A stretch of 64,000 bases of DNA. It comes from Ilyomonas limi (GTDB lineage: Bacteria; Bacteroidota; Bacteroidia; Chitinophagales; Chitinophagaceae). The notes beneath the pieces are model-generated. The model was given only the letters and a program-made list of their open reading frames with translations. It made no database searches and was not told where the DNA came from. Below, piece by piece: positions 18,080 to 25,417 of the stretch (the stretch's first letter is position 1; each line of letters opens with the position of its first letter). A program made the translations under genes and the position numbers. The DNA lies in assembly GCF_005233845.1 (NCBI RefSeq), contig NZ_SZQL01000003.1, positions 62,001-126,000 of the forward strand, in the 5' to 3' direction.

Positions 18080-18109
18080 CAAAGATAACCCGTTTTTCTT
18101 TTTTACTAA
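18080..18109 (-). promoter_or_regulatory. Promoter of the HYC_CC_PP/HMA-receptor unit
   Basis: On the minus strand, TATCTTTG (18087-18080) matches the Bacteroidota -7 consensus TAnnTTTG; a TTA (18109-18107) replaces the TTG -33 box at exactly 19 bases spacing. It lies 14 bases upstream of the ATG at 18065. It overlaps the TTG-started N-terminal extension of the divergent membrane gene, which argues for the later GTG start there. Confidence 0.6.
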
Positions 18110-18185
18110 CTTACAACCGCTTTCTGCTGCTGATATAACACTTTATACACAAACTAGCTTACGCAACCAACTAAATAAAGCAAAA

Positions 18186-18845
18186 GTGGAAATAGGGCCA
18201 ACCTTAAATACTGCACTTACACTTACCAGCGGCATTTGCTGGACGGTAGTGTATATCCTTATCATCATCCGTTCTTTTAAAGATAAAACGTATGGAATGC
18301 CTTTTTGGGCGCTGGCTTTCAACATCAGTTGGGAAGCCATTTTTTCTTTAGTCCTCCTTTTTCCTACCATGCTGCTGCAAACGCTGATTAACAGACTATG
18401 GCTCCTTTTTGATGTGGCTATTGTAATTGCTTATTGCCTGTATGGACAAAAAGAATGGCCGGCGCAGATAAGCAAAAAATGGTTTTACCCCTATTCTCTA
18501 CTGGTACTGATAACCGCTTACCTGTTTGTTTATCTTATCTCGGTTCAGTTGGACCAGTCGCGGGGCACGTATGCGGCCTTTATACAAAACTTAATGATGA
18601 GCTGGCTGTTTATCCTCCTGCTCATCAAAAGGCAAAGCAGGGAAGGGCAATCGGTTTGGATTGCACTATTTAAAATGATTGGTACGCTGGCGCCAACCAT
18701 TCTGTATGGTGTCAAATCGCCGTTTGTTCTATTTTTAGGTAGCAGTTGCTTTGTAGCCGATATGATATATTTTATTATGGTTTTGACGATGTATAAAAAG
18801 CCGGTCGTACAAGCGGATAAAAAAGCAATGCTTTGGCAGGAATGA
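18186..18845 (+). CDS. Pyr4/PaxB-type transmembrane terpene cyclase homologue
   Basis: About 219 residues from the GTG at 18186; a TTG at 18072 in frame would add 38 poor residues overlapping the divergent promoter. Seven hydrophobic helices. The sequence ICWTVVYILIIIRSFKDKTY, then GMPFWALAFNISWEAIF, aligns by eye with fungal PaxB/Pyr4 (GW..NY, SFKDETYGM, NIAWE). Near the end SPFVLFLGSSCFVAD matches the SPLVLWSL..VDG region. The two acidic residues reported as essential in Pyr4 (Glu63 and Asp218) have counterparts in the WE of ISWEA and the AD of CFVADMIY. Known members protonate or open epoxides of prenyl chains to cyclise meroterpenoids. Substrate here is unknown; no prenyltransferase is adjacent, so a different role is possible. 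Confidence 0.68.
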   Translation: MEIGPTLNTALTLTSGICWTVVYILIIIRSFKDKTYGMPFWALAFNISWEAIFSLVLLFPTMLLQTLINRLWLLFDVAIVIAYCLYGQKEWPAQISKKWFYPYSLLVLITAYLFVYLISVQLDQSRGTYAAFIQNLMMSWLFILLLIKRQSREGQSVWIALFKMIGTLAPTILYGVKSPFVLFLGSSCFVADMIYFIMVLTMYKKPVVQADKKAMLWQE

Positions 18846-18872
18846 GAAAGTATTTGCGCTTATCCCAATAAT

Positions 18873-19352
18873 TTATCGAATAGAATCCCCTGTAATTTTT
18901 TGTATAAAATGCACCATCCGGTTGTAATGTGGCCCTTTCCAGTAAAAACGCCTGCAATGGGTACATTGCCAAAATTGGTGATAATATTGGGCAGTTTTCT
19001 CCGGCAGTTCATTAATCACCGTTTCTTTCGCAACCGGCTCCAGCGCGCCATTACACACCATACATCTCGAAAAAGGCTGAATATGTGCTAATAAATGAAA
19101 ATGCTGCAACACTGTTTTTAATTGCTCGGCAGGCGCATCGTGGATGATAATAAAAGTTTGTAGCGCATGCTGATGCCTGCCAATAGTAACATTGCGTGTT
19201 AGCAATACACATTGTTGTTCCAGGGCTATATTTACCAATGCTGCATTGGAAAAAGTATTACTATACACTGTATCAAAGCCCAGCATACGCAGCATGCTCG
19301 CCAGCTTTCCCAAATGTACATCGGCAATAAATAACGGTATAGCGGTTTCCAT
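18873..19352 (-). CDS. Mut7-C RNase domain protein
   Basis: A 159-residue protein. The N-terminal half is the PIN-like Mut7-C fold: PLFIADVHLGKLASMLRMLG with the early acidic residue, then FDTVYSN and LLTRNVTIG. The C-terminal third holds a zinc ribbon, Cys-x-x-Cys in RCMVCNG and again in QCTHCRRFYWKG. The family is named for the exonuclease domain of animal Mut-7 and is predicted to cut RNA in the cytoplasm. Many bacterial members have an N-terminal ubiquitin-like domain, which is absent here. Convergent with the terpene-cyclase-like gene (27 bases between stops). Confidence 0.86.
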   Translation of the reverse strand: METAIPLFIADVHLGKLASMLRMLGFDTVYSNTFSNAALVNIALEQQCVLLTRNVTIGRHQHALQTFIIIHDAPAEQLKTVLQHFHLLAHIQPFSRCMVCNGALEPVAKETVINELPEKTAQYYHQFWQCTHCRRFYWKGPHYNRMVHFIQKITGDSIR

Positions 19353-19499
19353 GTATAGAGTTGCAACACCAAGTTAATGCCAGCCTGTTGTGCCCCTGCA
19401 TTTAACAAAAGTTATTAAAACTGCTGCACCTCTTTTATCGTATATAGTATGTAGAAAGGCAGATATAAATAGTACAGGATATGTTTTTGAAGGTTGAGT

Positions 19500-19538
19500 A
19501 GAAAGGGCATTGCACGGGGTAATGCCTTTCTGCTTTTT
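19500..19538 (+). terminator. Terminator-like hairpin upstream of rsgA
   Basis: AGAAAGGGCATT (19500-19511) pairs with AATGCCTTTCT (19521-19531) with one bulged G, followed by GCTTTTTATT. An earlier AGAAAGGCA (19473-19481) can pair with the same right arm (TGCCTTTCT) instead, so two alternative hairpins exist. No plus-strand gene precedes it within 650 bases. Confidence 0.55.
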
Positions 19539-19619
19539 ATTACACAAATGCCATCAGCAAAGGCTTTATTAAGAGATAACCCGCCTGCATCGCTATATTT
19601 TAATAAGCACTTACAATAG

Positions 19620-19627
19620 TATCTTCG
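19620..19627 (+). promoter_or_regulatory. Candidate -7 promoter element of rsgA (TATCTTCG)
   Basis: TATCTTCG differs from TAnnTTTG by one base and lies 8 bases before the ATG at 19636, which would give a very short or no leader. No TTG -33 box is evident. Confidence 0.35.
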
Positions 19628-19635
19628 CCAATACA

Positions 19636-20562
19636 ATGCGGGCAATTATTTACAAATCTACAGGTAGCTGGTATATCGCTAAAACGAAAAGCGGGCAAAC
19701 CTTCAATGCCCGTATAAAAGGCATTTTTAAAATTGATGAAATTACCTCTACCAACCCCATAGCTGTTGGCGATAGCGTGCAGTTGGTGCCCGAAACGGAG
19801 GAGGGCAATACGGCTGTTATTACCCAAATACAAGATCGCAAAAACTACATTGCCCGCAGCTCGCCGCACAGCAAAAGCCAGCACCACATTATTGCTTCCA
19901 ACCTCGATCAGACTTTGTTATTTGCCACTGTTCGCGAGCCGCGCACTTCGCAAGGTTTTATAGATCGTTTTCTGGTATCTGCCGAGGCATACCATGTGCC
20001 TGCTATTATTGTGTTTAATAAAGCCGATGTGTACAGGCAAAAAGATATAGGCGTTTTTGAAAAACTGAAAGGAATATATGAAGCTTGTGGCTATTCTGTA
20101 ATAAAGCTTAGTATGCAAACCGGCGAAGGCTTACCGGAACTTAAAGAATTGTTGCATGGTAAAACTACTTTGCTCAGCGGCCACAGCGGCGTGGGGAAAT
20201 CTACCTTTATTAATGCCGTAATGCCCGGCTACAACCTGCGTACCACCGAAGTAAGCAACTGGAGCGGTAAGGGCATGCATACCACTACTTTTGCCGAAAT
20301 GTTTGACCTGCCGTTTGGCGGCAGCATCATAGATACGCCGGGCATACGGGAGTTTGGGATAACCGATATCAGCCGGCAGGAATTATCACATTATTTTCCG
20401 GAAATGCGCGGACTGCTAAATGATTGCCGCTATAATAATTGCCTGCATACTAACGAGCCGGGTTGCGCCATAAAAGCTGCGGTGGAAAACGGTACTATTG
20501 CCTATAGCCGCTATATCAGCTATTTAAATATTTTGGATAGTATAGAAGACAAGCATTATTAA
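19636..20562 (+). CDS. rsgA: Ribosome small subunit-dependent GTPase A
   Basis: A 308-residue circularly permuted GTPase that helps late maturation of the 30S subunit. Order: OB-fold (residues about 1-75), then the permuted G motifs: G4 NKAD (128-131), G5-like SMQTGEG (159-165), G1 GHSGVGKST (182-190), switch region with TTT, and G3 DTPG (233-236). A C-terminal zinc site follows with Cys264, Cys269, His271 and Cys277 (CRYNNCLHTNEPGC). All catalytic motifs are intact. It is preceded by a terminator-like hairpin and followed by a copy of repeat family A. Confidence 0.96.
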   Translation: MRAIIYKSTGSWYIAKTKSGQTFNARIKGIFKIDEITSTNPIAVGDSVQLVPETEEGNTAVITQIQDRKNYIARSSPHSKSQHHIIASNLDQTLLFATVREPRTSQGFIDRFLVSAEAYHVPAIIVFNKADVYRQKDIGVFEKLKGIYEACGYSVIKLSMQTGEGLPELKELLHGKTTLLSGHSGVGKSTFINAVMPGYNLRTTEVSNWSGKGMHTTTFAEMFDLPFGGSIIDTPGIREFGITDISRQELSHYFPEMRGLLNDCRYNNCLHTNEPGCAIKAAVENGTIAYSRYISYLNILDSIEDKHY

Positions 20563-20989
20563 GAAGATTGTTGAGCCGCTTTATACCGCAAAGACGCAAA
20601 GTGTTTTAGCCAGGATTTTGGGATTATGCAGATGAAGAAGCTGAAAGAAAAACTTAAGATTATTGCTTTAGGCTGCTCTAAAAAGATAAAATTGATAAAT
20701 GTTTAATTTCTCTGCGCCAAACGCTCATTATGCTGCGGTGAAAAACGTACTCGCTTAAAAGCTCAACTTTTATTCAACAGTTGAAATGAATGATGCCTCT
20801 GAAGCCACATAACAGCACCAAATTTGTTCCATAAAAAGGTAAAAACCCGGCACTTTGTACCGGGTTGTGTAGCAGCTTACGGCTTACACCTATAATCTAA
20901 GAACCATTTTTTACAATAAAGGAGCAATAAAGAACCACCCCGTTTTATGTGAAAAACAAGCAGGTTGATAAATAAGTAAAAGCTAAGTT
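20563..20989. other. Gene-free stretch of ~430 bp with repeat family A and a terminator
   Basis: ACCGCAAAGACGCAAAG at 20585-20601 is a clear family A arm; a degenerate inverted partner with GCGCCAAACGC and TGCGGTGAAAAAC lies at about 20709-20745. Short frames in between are not convincing. The right end holds the terminator of the minus-strand gene at 20990. Confidence 0.5.
20838..20866 (-). terminator. Intrinsic terminator of the 92-residue gene
   Basis: AACCCGG (20844-20850) and CCGGGTT (20860-20866); on the minus strand the hairpin ends in GGGTTTTTACC. It lies 124 bases after the stop at 20990. Confidence 0.75.
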
Positions 20990-21268
20990 TTAGTGCTGCA
21001 GTAATTTTTCCGCGAGTTTCTCTACCGCTTTGATGTCTTTTGCATTGCTGGTATGCAGCGATACGCCAGTGTAAATACTGTATTGCAGCATCAGTTTGTG
21101 GCCACGATAAGTAAAGTGCCATTCAATATTATCGGCATCATCACTTTTACCGGTAAAACGTACAAAACGGGTTTTACTCAATTTGTTGGTTAGGTTGTAA
21201 AATTCGGTAAGGCTGCCGGTTTCGCTAATCACCTTTTCTGTAGCGGTGGTGTAGTACATCGTTTGCAT
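20990..21268 (-). CDS. Hypothetical protein, 92 residues
   Basis: A small soluble alpha/beta protein with no signal peptide. It begins MQTMYYTTATEKVISE and holds RFVRFTGKSDDADNIEWHF, YRGHKLMLQYSIYTG and a final helix VEKLAEKLLQH. I do not recognise the family. Support for a real gene: a terminator directly downstream, a convincing alternation of strands and helices, and the small lipoprotein gene 31 bases upstream on the same strand, with which it may be co-transcribed. Confidence 0.6.
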   Translation of the reverse strand: MQTMYYTTATEKVISETGSLTEFYNLTNKLSKTRFVRFTGKSDDADNIEWHFTYRGHKLMLQYSIYTGVSLHTSNAKDIKAVEKLAEKLLQH

Positions 21269-21299
21269 AGCTCATCTCCCCCATTATTTAGCATTTGTA

Positions 21300-21479
21300 T
21301 TAATCATTAAATTTCTTACCGTGCTTTATTGCTTTCATAGCCTTAGGGTCTCCACTTAATACGCGCTCTGCACCGATATTGGCTCCATTGGTCGGACATC
21401 CTTTCTTTACAGCACAGGAGGTACAAACTAAAGCAATGCAAAAAAACAGGATAGCCTTTCTGAAGGGATTAAGAACCAT
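21300..21479 (-). CDS. Very small lipoprotein, 59 residues
   Basis: An intact frame from ATG (21479-21477) to TAA (21302-21300), too short for usual cut-offs. Signal peptide MVLNPFRKAILFFCIALV, lipobox VCTSC with Cys24 as anchor; the mature part AVKKGCPTNGANIGAERVL followed by SGD and a lysine-rich tail. The GCPTNG..GAE pattern resembles tiny lipoproteins I recall from other Bacteroidota. It lies 31 bases upstream of the 92-residue gene on the same strand. Role unknown; a lysine-rich tail could contact envelope components. Confidence 0.65.
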   Translation of the reverse strand: MVLNPFRKAILFFCIALVCTSCAVKKGCPTNGANIGAERVLSGDPKAMKAIKHGKKFND

Positions 21480-21570
21480 AAAAATAAAATAAGCAATTAG
21501 TTTTGTTGTTTAGAAAGGCTACCTGTGTTGATAATAGACAAACGCCTTTTCAATTGTGCTGCACAAAAAA

Positions 21571-22089
21571 TTAATTTTTTTTGAACCAGCCTGCATATTT
21601 CACGTAATTACCGGCAATCCGGTCTATTTCGCCGGTTATTTTTTCGGGAGAAATATCTTTTACTTTCTTTGCAGGCACCCCTGCGTAGATGCTACCTGCC
21701 TCCACATTGGTACCTTCCAGCACTACGGCGCCGGCAGCAATAATAGCATTGGAGTGTATCACGCACCGGTCCATTACAATAGCTCCCATACCTATCAATA
21801 CATTATCGTGCACTGTGCAGCCATGCACAATGGCACTATGTCCAATAGACACATTATTGCCAATCTCAGTGGGGCAGCGTTCATACGTGCAGTGGATTAC
21901 CGCATTATCCTGCACATTTACCCGGTTGCCCATGCGTATATAATTGACATCGCCACGCACAACCGCATTAAACCACACACTGCATTCATCGCCCATTACT
22001 ACATCACCCACCACCGTAGCATTGGGCGCCAAAAAACAATTATTGCCCATTTGGGGTTCTTTTCCTAAAACCGGTAAAATAACAGCCAT
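21571..22089 (-). CDS. Gamma carbonic anhydrase family protein
   Basis: A 172-residue left-handed beta-helix protein. Hexapeptide turns run from about residue 20 to 140 (ATVVGDVVMG, ECSVWFNAVVRGD, VSIGHSAIVHGC, VLIGMGAIVMD), ending AGVPAKKVKDIS. The three zinc ligands expected in this family are present as His66 (NAVIHC), His84 and His89 (GHSAIVHG), and the conserved Arg45-Gly-Asp and Gln60 are kept. Members trimerise in the cytoplasm; some hydrate CO2, others (YrdA/PaaY type) have thioesterase or unknown activity. The start is divergent from the aminotransferase gene. Confidence 0.92.
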   Translation of the reverse strand: MAVILPVLGKEPQMGNNCFLAPNATVVGDVVMGDECSVWFNAVVRGDVNYIRMGNRVNVQDNAVIHCTYERCPTEIGNNVSIGHSAIVHGCTVHDNVLIGMGAIVMDRCVIHSNAIIAAGAVVLEGTNVEAGSIYAGVPAKKVKDISPEKITGEIDRIAGNYVKYAGWFKKN

Positions 22090-22225
22090 AAATAATTTTT
22101 ATATACAACTAAAAGGCACAAAATAGCCCGTTTGGCAGAGTAAAGTAGGTATTTATCCTGAATAGTTTGCTTTTAGTGCAGTTTTTCCCGCTAAACCCCC
22201 GGCACTCTATCTCCTCTTCTTCAGC

Positions 22226-22233
22226 TACTTTTG
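22226..22233 (+). promoter_or_regulatory. Candidate -7 promoter element (TACTTTTG)
   Basis: An exact TAnnTTTG match 22 bases upstream of the aminotransferase ATG at 22256. No TTG at the -33 position. Confidence 0.5.
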
Positions 22234-22255
22234 TACTTTATTTTTAAACCAATTT

Positions 22256-23461
22256 ATGGATAACCGGGCATTATTCCTGCGCCATGTAGCACAAACATCA
22301 CCATCGCCTATAGGACTGGAAATGGTGCGCGCGGCAGGCATTTACCAATACGACATTAATAATAAACCGTATATAGATTTCATATCCGGCTTTAGCGTAG
22401 CCAATATTGGTCACAGCCACCCCAAAGTAATTGCTGCTGTGCAGGAGCAAGCTGCCGCCTATATGCACCTGATTGTATATGGCGAGTTTATACAAAATCC
22501 GCAAGTGGCGTATGCCCAACTGCTTACGAGCCTATTACCTCAATCGCTCAACTGCGTATATTTTACCAACAGTGGCGCCGAAGCCACCGAAGGTGCGATG
22601 AAGCTGGCAAAACGCAGTACCGGACGCACTAAAATTATTGCATTCAACAACAGCTATCATGGCAGCACGCAAGGTGCATTAAGCGCCATGGGCTGCGAAT
22701 ATTTTAGAAATGCTTACCGCCCGTTGCTGCCCGAAGTATATCATTATGATTATGGAAGTGCAGAAGCTGTAAAAGCAATAGATGAAAATGTAGCTTGTGT
22801 TTTAGTAGAACCGGTGCAGGCAGAAAGTGGTGTAACTAAACCGCCGGCGGACTGGCTAAAGCTATTGCGCGAAGCGTGTAATAAATGGGGTAGTTTACTG
22901 GTTTTTGATGAAATACAGGCCGGCTTTGGGCGAACCGGTTCTTTGTGGGCATTTGAACAAACCGGCGTTGTTCCCGACATTTTATTGCTGGGAAAAGCCC
23001 TGGGCGGCGGTATGCCGTTGGGCGCTTTTGTTGCTGATTATAAATTAATGCAAACCCTTACGCACAATCCGGTACTGGGGCATATTACTACTTTTGGCGG
23101 GCATCCCGTGTCGTGTGCCGCGGGCAAAGCTGCATTGGAAGTTTTATTGGAAAGCAATTGTATAAAAGCGGTAAAAAAGAAAGAACAGCTACTACTTCAA
23201 TATTTGCAGCACCCGGCGATTTTGGCTGTACAAAGTGCCGGTTTGTGGGCTTCACTCCGGTTTAAAGACTTTGAAACCAATCTTGCCATTATTCATCGCT
23301 GCATTGCTAACGGACTAATCACCGACTGGTTTCTTTTTTCGCCCGAACGTATGCGCATAGCACCGCCATTAATCATTACCGAACAACAACTGGCGCAAGC
23401 CTGTGAAATTATATTGCAAAGCATTAAAGAAGTAGTAAGCGCTGACAGGCTTAATAGATAA
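22256..23461 (+). CDS. Class III pyridoxal-phosphate aminotransferase
   Basis: A 401-residue cytoplasmic aminotransferase of the acetylornithine/ornithine/4-aminobutyrate group. Visible motifs: FISGFSVANIGHSHPKV at the start, TNSGAEATEGAMKLA for phosphate binding, the Asp of LVFDEIQAGFGRTG that holds the PLP nitrogen, and the PLP-linked lysine in LLGKALGGGMPLGA. Length is normal. The amino donor cannot be told from sequence alone and no arginine or GABA pathway genes are adjacent. Its annotation in similar genomes is usually just aspartate aminotransferase family. Confidence 0.92.
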   Translation: MDNRALFLRHVAQTSPSPIGLEMVRAAGIYQYDINNKPYIDFISGFSVANIGHSHPKVIAAVQEQAAAYMHLIVYGEFIQNPQVAYAQLLTSLLPQSLNCVYFTNSGAEATEGAMKLAKRSTGRTKIIAFNNSYHGSTQGALSAMGCEYFRNAYRPLLPEVYHYDYGSAEAVKAIDENVACVLVEPVQAESGVTKPPADWLKLLREACNKWGSLLVFDEIQAGFGRTGSLWAFEQTGVVPDILLLGKALGGGMPLGAFVADYKLMQTLTHNPVLGHITTFGGHPVSCAAGKAALEVLLESNCIKAVKKKEQLLLQYLQHPAILAVQSAGLWASLRFKDFETNLAIIHRCIANGLITDWFLFSPERMRIAPPLIITEQQLAQACEIILQSIKEVVSADRLNR

Positions 23462-23489
23462 GAATAGTGACGGTTAAATATTTTATTAA

Positions 23490-23963
23490 ATGAAAAACAG
23501 ATACTTTATTCTTACTGTAACTGCAACAACTTTAATTTTTACCAGATGCAAAAATATTAGCCCAAACAAGGCAGATAATCAACTGAGACCAGATAACAAA
23601 ACACTAAAACAATCAGAAAATATTGACAGCATAAGTAGTTTGGAAAAAAGCTCAACTTTGCACTTACTGCAAGGCAGGTGGCAACAAGTGGAAGACAAAT
23701 CTAACTTTTTAGTTTTTGATAAGAACCATAGAAGAGAAATAGCTGATGGAATGGATAAATGGGAGGATGAGATATTTGTTTTATCTGACCATTGCCTTAA
23801 TGAATCAAATAGTGTTAGTAACGAACCAAAAGAAAAGGATAAATATATAAGCTGTAAAGAGTCTGACTTATGTTGGTATATTACATCATTGGACTCTAAT
23901 TATTTAATCCTCACCTATTTGGAGCGGGGAAATGAGTTAATATATAAGCGTGTAAAAGAATAA
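23490..23963 (+). CDS. Probable lipoprotein of unknown function
   Basis: A 157-residue product, 28 bases after the aminotransferase stop. The N-terminus MKNRYFILTVTATTLIFTRC looks like a lipoprotein signal with Cys20, although Thr-Arg before the Cys is an unusual lipobox. The mature chain is polar and lysine/glutamate-rich, with LLQGRWQQVEDKSNFLVF near residue 60, resembling the opening strand of lipocalin-like stress proteins, and a C-terminal LILTYLERGNELIYKRV. It is clearly more AT-rich than its neighbours, which may mean recent acquisition. No family recognised. Confidence 0.6.
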   Translation: MKNRYFILTVTATTLIFTRCKNISPNKADNQLRPDNKTLKQSENIDSISSLEKSSTLHLLQGRWQQVEDKSNFLVFDKNHRREIADGMDKWEDEIFVLSDHCLNESNSVSNEPKEKDKYISCKESDLCWYITSLDSNYLILTYLERGNELIYKRVKE

Positions 23964-24312
23964 ATCAGCCACCAACGATAAGTTTATGCGAGTGGAGCGA
24001 TGAACAAGTGCTCAACATTTATTTCAATTTATATTTCGAATGAAAACAAAGCTGACTTAATACAGGTTTCCACCTCCACAAAAAGTTGGAGAAGACAACT
24101 GTAAATAAGTGCATGGTCCGGTCTCCATTAAACATTTACAGATTAATCATTCCTTAATCTTTTTTAAGCAGCTTTAATGTGAGCATAGCTACAGCACCAT
24201 TTAATTTTACAACCAATAAGTTATTCCAATATTCTGCATAACTTTTTGCAGTATTATTATAAACTTAGTTGTTGAATCCGGTATTTTTAACCTCCAATTT
24301 ACTTGTATTGCC
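23964..24312. other. Gene-free stretch of ~350 bp
   Basis: AT-rich sequence without a supported frame, hairpin terminator or repeat family member that I can identify. It presumably holds the promoter of the gene at 24313. Confidence 0.3.
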
Positions 24313-24780
24313 ATGCTTACAACAAATGCAATTGTACCAGAAGAAATAAACGCGCCCACTGCCGAAACGAGCTTTGCCGCCACTGCCAAAAGTCAGTTTA
24401 TTGCTTTTTTTCAAAGTAAAGGATTCGCTTGTGCAACAGATGCACTGCAACAATTGAAGGCTACTTACAACAAAATGACGGTGCGTTTTTCGATAAGTGA
24501 TGCCAAAATTGCTTCCGACCAGGGATATGCTATTTGTTACGTAAGCTTCTCGCCGCTCAACAGGCGCTACAAAATAGCAATTGGCAATATACAGCAGGCA
24601 CAAGCAGGCAATGAATATGCTTATACGCTGCTGGAAGATACGTTTGCAAGAGCCGGCTCTTCCAGACAAAAAAACAGCACTTTTTATAGCCTTGAGCAAT
24701 TGCTGGATGCCGTTTTTCCTAAAGCAACTTCTTTTACAGGTGCCATTACTTTACAGTCGTTTTTTAGTTTTTTGTTTTAA
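24313..24780 (+). CDS. Hypothetical protein, 155 residues
   Basis: A soluble-looking protein without signal peptide. The N-terminal 30 residues are alanine/threonine-rich (MLTTNAIVPEEINAP); the body contains FQSKGFACATDALQQLKATY, then RFSISDAKIASDQGYAIC and a hydrophobic end LQSFFSFLF. I do not recognise a domain. The stop is followed by a strong intrinsic terminator, which supports a real transcript. Function unknown. Confidence 0.6.
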   Translation: MLTTNAIVPEEINAPTAETSFAATAKSQFIAFFQSKGFACATDALQQLKATYNKMTVRFSISDAKIASDQGYAICYVSFSPLNRRYKIAIGNIQQAQAGNEYAYTLLEDTFARAGSSRQKNSTFYSLEQLLDAVFPKATSFTGAITLQSFFSFLF

Positions 24781-24852
24781 TAGAATAGCTACTTTAACGG
24801 AAGTGAACTTTTGATTGGAATGTACTATTGATGATTGGATAGGAATAGGAGC

Positions 24853-24887
24853 AAAAGCTGTGGCTATATGCCGCAGCTTTTTGTTTC
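24853..24887 (+). terminator. Intrinsic terminator after the 155-residue gene
   Basis: AAAAGCTGTGG (24853-24863) pairs with CCGCAGCTTTT (24871-24881) with one G-T pair, then TTTGTTT. It lies 72 bases after the stop. Confidence 0.8.
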
Positions 24888-24897
24888 TGGTAAATGA

Positions 24898-24925
24898 TTG
24901 ATGCAGATGTCGGGGTTTATCTTTG
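24898..24925 (+). promoter_or_regulatory. Promoter of the acylphosphatase gene
   Basis: TTG (24898-24900), 17 bases, TATCTTTG (24918-24925), a full Bacteroidota-type promoter though with spacing slightly shorter than the usual 19-21. It ends 21 bases before the ATG at 24947. Confidence 0.55.
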
Positions 24926-24946
24926 TGCTATAATTAATTGAATACC

Positions 24947-25219
24947 ATGCCAACCGTTCACCTGCTGATAAAAGGAAAAGTACAAGGTGTTTTTTACAGA
25001 AAAACAGCTAAAGAAATAGCTGAAACAGAAGGTATAACAGGCTGGGTGCGCAATACCGGCAATGGCGATGTGGAAGTAATGGCCGGCGGCAGCGAAGAAG
25101 CATTACAGGCCTTTATTGACTGGTGCCATGTGGGTCCTGTAAGAGCTAAAGTAGAATCAGTAGCAATAACCCATGTACCCGATCAATTGTTTGAAACATT
25201 TGAAGTGAAACACGGGTAG
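24947..25219 (+). CDS. acyP: Acylphosphatase
   Basis: A 90-residue enzyme that hydrolyses acyl phosphates such as acetyl or carbamoyl phosphate in the cytoplasm. The signature GKVQGVFYRKTA carries the phosphate-binding arginine and GWVRNTGNGDVEV the catalytic asparagine; length and ferredoxin-like order are normal. The ATG at 24947 is chosen over an in-frame TTG at 24938 because the product then starts as other family members do. Own promoter and terminator on both sides suggest a single-gene transcript. Confidence 0.93.
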   Translation: MPTVHLLIKGKVQGVFYRKTAKEIAETEGITGWVRNTGNGDVEVMAGGSEEALQAFIDWCHVGPVRAKVESVAITHVPDQLFETFEVKHG

Positions 25220-25226
25220 TTTGCTA

Positions 25227-25412
25227 AAAGATGGCACGGATGAGCACATATGAAAAATAGGGTTTAAACCGCTAAGACGCGAAGGCGCAAAAAACGCGAA
25301 GAAAAATAGTGAATACTTGGTGCGACTTAATTTGTTTGAGTCTTGGTAGTTCTATATCCCGAAAACGCTATTTATAAATTTATCTGCGTTCATCTGTGCC
25401 ATCTGTGAGAAA
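25227..25412. repeat. Composite inverted repeat (families B and A) between convergent genes
   Basis: Left part AGATGGCACGGATGAGC (from about 25229) pairs with GTTCATCTGTGCCATCT (about 25389-25405), a family B pair. Between them is a family A arm at 25268-25300 (AACCGCTAAGACGCGAAGG). The element fills the gap between acylphosphatase and the GH2 gene and could form one long hairpin. Confidence 0.6.
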
Positions 25413-25417
25413 CATCT

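Noticed and set aside
18072-18185. N-terminal extension of the terpene-cyclase-like gene from TTG
   Set aside because: It overlaps the divergent TATCTTTG promoter and has no family similarity; the GTG at 18186 fits the family length.
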